DNA from: Bacteroides sp.
GTDB taxonomy: Bacteria; Bacteroidota; Bacteroidia; Bacteroidales; Bacteroidaceae
DNA length: 8,157 bases
Assembly (NCBI GenBank): GCA_030151885.1
Contig: JASLCG010000125.1
Span: forward strand, 1-8,157
Direction: 5' to 3'
Below are positions 5,690 through 8,157 of this stretch, in pieces (position 1 is the first letter of the stretch; every line of letters begins with the position of its first letter). The notes under the pieces are model-generated. The model saw only the letters and a list, made by a program, of their open reading frames with translations, was not told the origin of the DNA and did no database searches. Made by a program: the position numbers and the translations under genes.

Positions 5690-7111
5690 GTGGCAAGAAA
5701 GAGAAGACAACTCCCTTTATTGGAAAAGGTAATGATTACAGATGTGGCTGCTGAAGGTAAAGCCATAGCAAAGATTGAAGATATGGTCATTTTTGTACCA
5801 TATGTGGTTCCAGGCGATGTAGTAGATATTCAATTACGTCGTAAAAAAAGAAATTATGCCGAAGGAGAGGCCGTTAAGTTTCACGAGTACAGTGAAAAAC
5901 GATCAACTCCATTCTGCCAACACTACGGCGTATGTGGTGGTTGCAAATGGCAAGTACTTCCATACGACGAACAAATAAAATACAAACAAAAACAAATCAT
6001 GGACAACCTTACCAGAATAGGTAAGGTAGAGTTGCCAGAGCCAATGCCTATTTTAGGATCGGAAAAAACAACTTTTTACCGTAATAAGTTAGAGTTTACT
6101 TTCTCAAATAAACGCTGGCTCACTAGAGAAGAGGTGGCACAAGAGGTTAAATACGACCAAATGAATGCATTAGGATTCCATATTACTGGTGCATTTGATA
6201 AAGTATTACCTATTGAAAAATGTTGGTTACAAGACGACATATCAAATAAAATAAGAAATGCGGTAAGAGACTATGCTTACGAAAACAACTTCCCTTTCTT
6301 TGACCTTAAAACGCAAGAAGGTCTTTTACGAAGCTTAGTAATTCGTACATCGACCACAGGAGAAGTGATGGTTATTTTAGTTTGTAAAGTCGTGGAAGAC
6401 CAAGACAGAGAGCTAATGAATCAAATGCTAACCTTTATAGCAGAGTCATTCCCTCAAGTTACCTCTTTACAATACATCATCAACAATAAAATGAACGATG
6501 TATATTCAGATTTAGATGTCTTTACTTTTAAAGGGAACGACCACATGTTTGAGCAGATGGAGGGTCTTAAATTTAAGATAGGACCTAAATCTTTCTACCA
6601 AACAAACTCTACTCAGGCATACGAACTCTATAAGGTAACACGCAATTTTGCTAAACTTACAGGAGAAGAGTTGGTTTACGACCTATATACAGGAACTGGT
6701 ACAATTGCAAACTTTGTAGCAAAAAAAGCAAAACAAGTAATAGGAATTGAGTATGTGCCCGAAGCAATAGAAGATGCAAAAGTTAATGCTAAAATTAACA
6801 ACATTGACAATACACTCTTTTATGCTGGAGACATGAAAGACATCTTAACACAAGATTTCATCAACCAACACGGTCAACCAGATGTTATAATCACAGACCC
6901 ACCTCGTGCAGGTATGCACCAGGATGTAGTTGATGTTATTCTATTTGCAGAACCCAAACGTATTGTGTATGTTAGCTGCAATCCTGCTACTCAGGCTAGA
7001 GACCTTCAGTTACTAGACCCAAAGTATCGAGTTATAGCAATACAACCTGTTGATATGTTTCCACATACGCACCACGTTGAGAATGTTGTGCTGCTCGAAA
7101 AGAGAGATTAA
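5690..7111 (+). CDS. rlmD: 23S rRNA (uracil-C5)-methyltransferase RlmD (RumA family)
   Basis: SAM-dependent enzyme that makes 5-methyluridine in 23S rRNA (U1939 in E. coli numbering). It has 473 residues; E. coli RlmD has about 430. An N-terminal TRAM RNA-binding domain (about 5-68) is followed by the [4Fe-4S] cysteines C76, C82 and C85 (CQHYGVCGGC) and the fourth, C178. GPKSFYQTN at 298-306 is the family motif. The SAM site is DLYTGTGTIANF (331-342), then DPPRAG (403-408), the catalytic nucleophile C430 in VSCNPATQARD, and the general base E464 in HHVENVVLLE. All expected active-site residues are present. The start is GTG: the frame has a stop at 5657 and no ATG between it and the GTG, and MARKRR gives the expected basic TRAM start. 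Paralogues of this family can target other uridines (RlmCD, RlmC, TrmA-like), so the exact site is inferred. It is first in a unit with the pseudouridine synthase homologue 12 bp downstream. Confidence 0.93.
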   Translation: MARKRRQLPLLEKVMITDVAAEGKAIAKIEDMVIFVPYVVPGDVVDIQLRRKKRNYAEGEAVKFHEYSEKRSTPFCQHYGVCGGCKWQVLPYDEQIKYKQKQIMDNLTRIGKVELPEPMPILGSEKTTFYRNKLEFTFSNKRWLTREEVAQEVKYDQMNALGFHITGAFDKVLPIEKCWLQDDISNKIRNAVRDYAYENNFPFFDLKTQEGLLRSLVIRTSTTGEVMVILVCKVVEDQDRELMNQMLTFIAESFPQVTSLQYIINNKMNDVYSDLDVFTFKGNDHMFEQMEGLKFKIGPKSFYQTNSTQAYELYKVTRNFAKLTGEELVYDLYTGTGTIANFVAKKAKQVIGIEYVPEAIEDAKVNAKINNIDNTLFYAGDMKDILTQDFINQHGQPDVIITDPPRAGMHQDVVDVILFAEPKRIVYVSCNPATQARDLQLLDPKYRVIAIQPVDMFPHTHHVENVVLLEKRD

Positions 7112-7123
7112 AAATTAAAAGAA

Positions 7124-8086
7124 ATGAAAGAGAAAAGTAAAGATAGTAGATTTTACGCCAGAGCACGTAATAAATACACAAACTACCATGTGAATAGGCC
7201 TTCGACCTTAATGGAGTTTTTGGCAGAAAAAATGCCCGATGCAAGCCGAACAACATTAAAAGCCTTTTTGTCGAATAAACAGGTCTATGTTAATAAGAAA
7301 ATAATTTCTCAATACAATCACGAATTAAATAAAGGTGACTTAGTGCAAATATTAAATACTAAGCACAAAAAAACCGAGTTTAAAAACAAAGATGTAAGCA
7401 TTCTATACGAAGATGCATACATATTAGTAGTTGATAAAAAAGCTGGACTACTTAGCGCTATGTCAGCAGGAAGAAAAGGAAAATCAATCCAAATAATCCT
7501 GAACAACTACCTAAAAAGAACAAATCATAAAGCTGAAGTATATCTTATCCATAAACTTGAACAAGAAGAGTCGGGGATTATGATATACGCTAAAGACGAG
7601 AAAACAAAAAGAAACTTCCAAGAGCGTTGGAAACAATTCATCATAAACTACACGCTAGTAGGTATTGTAGAGGGTGAAATTCCAAACGATAAAGGAAGTG
7701 TGGTTTCTTGGATAGATCAAGATAGAGCGCTCCAATTTGGAGAGACTCCCGAAGATGCACCTGAAGATGCAATTAAAGCATATACTAAGTACAGAGTCAT
7801 TAAACGTGCAAACGGACTATCTATGCTAGAGTTTGATCAGCTTGAAGACAGAAATAATAAAATACAAATTCAAATGGCTCATATCGGTTTCCCTCTTTTA
7901 GGCGACAGAAGATATGGTAAATTTGTTTCTCCACTAAAGCGTATGCCACTTCATGCATTCTTAGTAAGGTTTAGACACCCTGTTACAAACGAACTTATGA
8001 AGTTTGAACTACCTTACCCTAGAGATTTTAGAAATCTTGTAGCTAGAGGAGAAGAACAAGAAGGAAATAAAGAAGAGAAGCGATAA
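7124..8086 (+). CDS. RluA-family pseudouridine synthase homologue with S4 domain and degenerate active site
   Basis: A 320-residue protein with the layout of RluC/RluD-type enzymes: an S4-like RNA-binding domain (about 27-77) and a pseudouridine synthase domain (about 92-305) starting ILYEDAYILVVDKKAGLLS. RluA enzymes use an Asp in the motif HRLDxxTSG; here the aligned stretch is HKLEQEESG (143-151), with Glu146 in the Asp position (codon GAA) and Lys144 for Arg. KPxG has become KKAG (105-108), and the HQIR motif reads NKIQ (245-248), with Gln248 at the conserved Arg. Tyr176 (NYTLVGIVEG) and MAHIGFPLLGDRRYG (251-265) are kept, so the fold and overall length look intact. I infer loss of catalysis with retained RNA binding. 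The tail after 306 is charged. It follows rlmD by 12 bp in the same direction, so they are probably cotranscribed; both are in the same frame, separated by a TAA stop. Residual activity cannot be excluded. No strong Shine-Dalgarno is present. Confidence 0.88.
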   Translation: MKEKSKDSRFYARARNKYTNYHVNRPSTLMEFLAEKMPDASRTTLKAFLSNKQVYVNKKIISQYNHELNKGDLVQILNTKHKKTEFKNKDVSILYEDAYILVVDKKAGLLSAMSAGRKGKSIQIILNNYLKRTNHKAEVYLIHKLEQEESGIMIYAKDEKTKRNFQERWKQFIINYTLVGIVEGEIPNDKGSVVSWIDQDRALQFGETPEDAPEDAIKAYTKYRVIKRANGLSMLEFDQLEDRNNKIQIQMAHIGFPLLGDRRYGKFVSPLKRMPLHAFLVRFRHPVTNELMKFELPYPRDFRNLVARGEEQEGNKEEKR

Positions 8087-8105
8087 AAGACGTTACTCTC
8101 TTTTA
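8084..8105 (+). terminator. Possible weak terminator after the rlmD unit
   Basis: TAAAAGA (8084-8090, overlapping the stop codon) can pair with TCTTTTA (8099-8105) across an 8-nt loop. The stem is AT-rich and only 7 bp, and the following sequence is AATTTAATTAATT rather than a clean T run. The last 50 bases of the window hold no recognisable feature. Confidence 0.2.
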
Positions 8106-8157
8106 ATTTAATTAATTATACTTTCAAACAACGAAAAGCCGATACATTATTAATGTA

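Noticed and set aside
7032..7506. Minus-strand frames of 74 and 62 codons across the rlmD/RluA-like junction
   Set aside because: Shadows of the two real plus-strand genes, one spanning their junction; no recognisable protein features.

Overview
The window looks like chromosomal DNA of a member of the Bacteroidota, probably a Bacteroidales-like lineage. It is AT-rich throughout. Several start regions carry the phylum's characteristic -7 element (TAnnTTTG), one of them with a matching -33 TTTG. Most genes lack a Shine-Dalgarno sequence, and the proteins resemble Bacteroidota families. I cannot name a genus from sequence alone.

Left part (1-3287, all minus strand): a heavy-metal efflux operon. 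It encodes a lipoprotein periplasmic adaptor (CusB/CzcB/HlyD type), followed 15 bp later by a CzcA-type RND pump, of which only the first 600 residues are in the window. The third component, an outer-membrane factor, is not visible and may lie beyond the left edge. Upstream of the adaptor is an unusual leader. It has a consensus Bacteroidota promoter about 340 bp from the start codon, then a terminator-like hairpin with a GUGA loop and a T run, then a 17-bp palindrome beside a second -7 element close to the gene. This arrangement suggests either a ~130-nt small RNA or an attenuated leader.

Middle (3288-5349): about 520 bp with no recognisable gene, then two minus-strand genes. One encodes an exported TPR-repeat protein with a strong intrinsic terminator and its own -7 element. 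The other encodes a SMI1/KNR4 (SUKH) family protein with no toxin visible beside it.

Right part (5350-8157, plus strand): a 340-bp divergent intergenic region with three inverted repeats and a -7 element, then a two-gene unit. The first gene is rlmD, an iron-sulfur 23S rRNA m5U methyltransferase with every expected catalytic residue and a GTG start. The second gene, 12 bp downstream, encodes a full-length RluA-type pseudouridine synthase homologue with an S4 domain. Its active-site motifs are degenerate: the catalytic Asp is Glu, and the Arg of HQIR is Gln. It is probably an RNA-binding protein that has lost catalysis.

I see no mobile element, CRISPR array, tRNA or rRNA gene. The two points most worth following are the degenerate pseudouridine synthase paired with rlmD and the leader of the metal-efflux operon. 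I do not see clear evidence of a wholly new multi-gene system.
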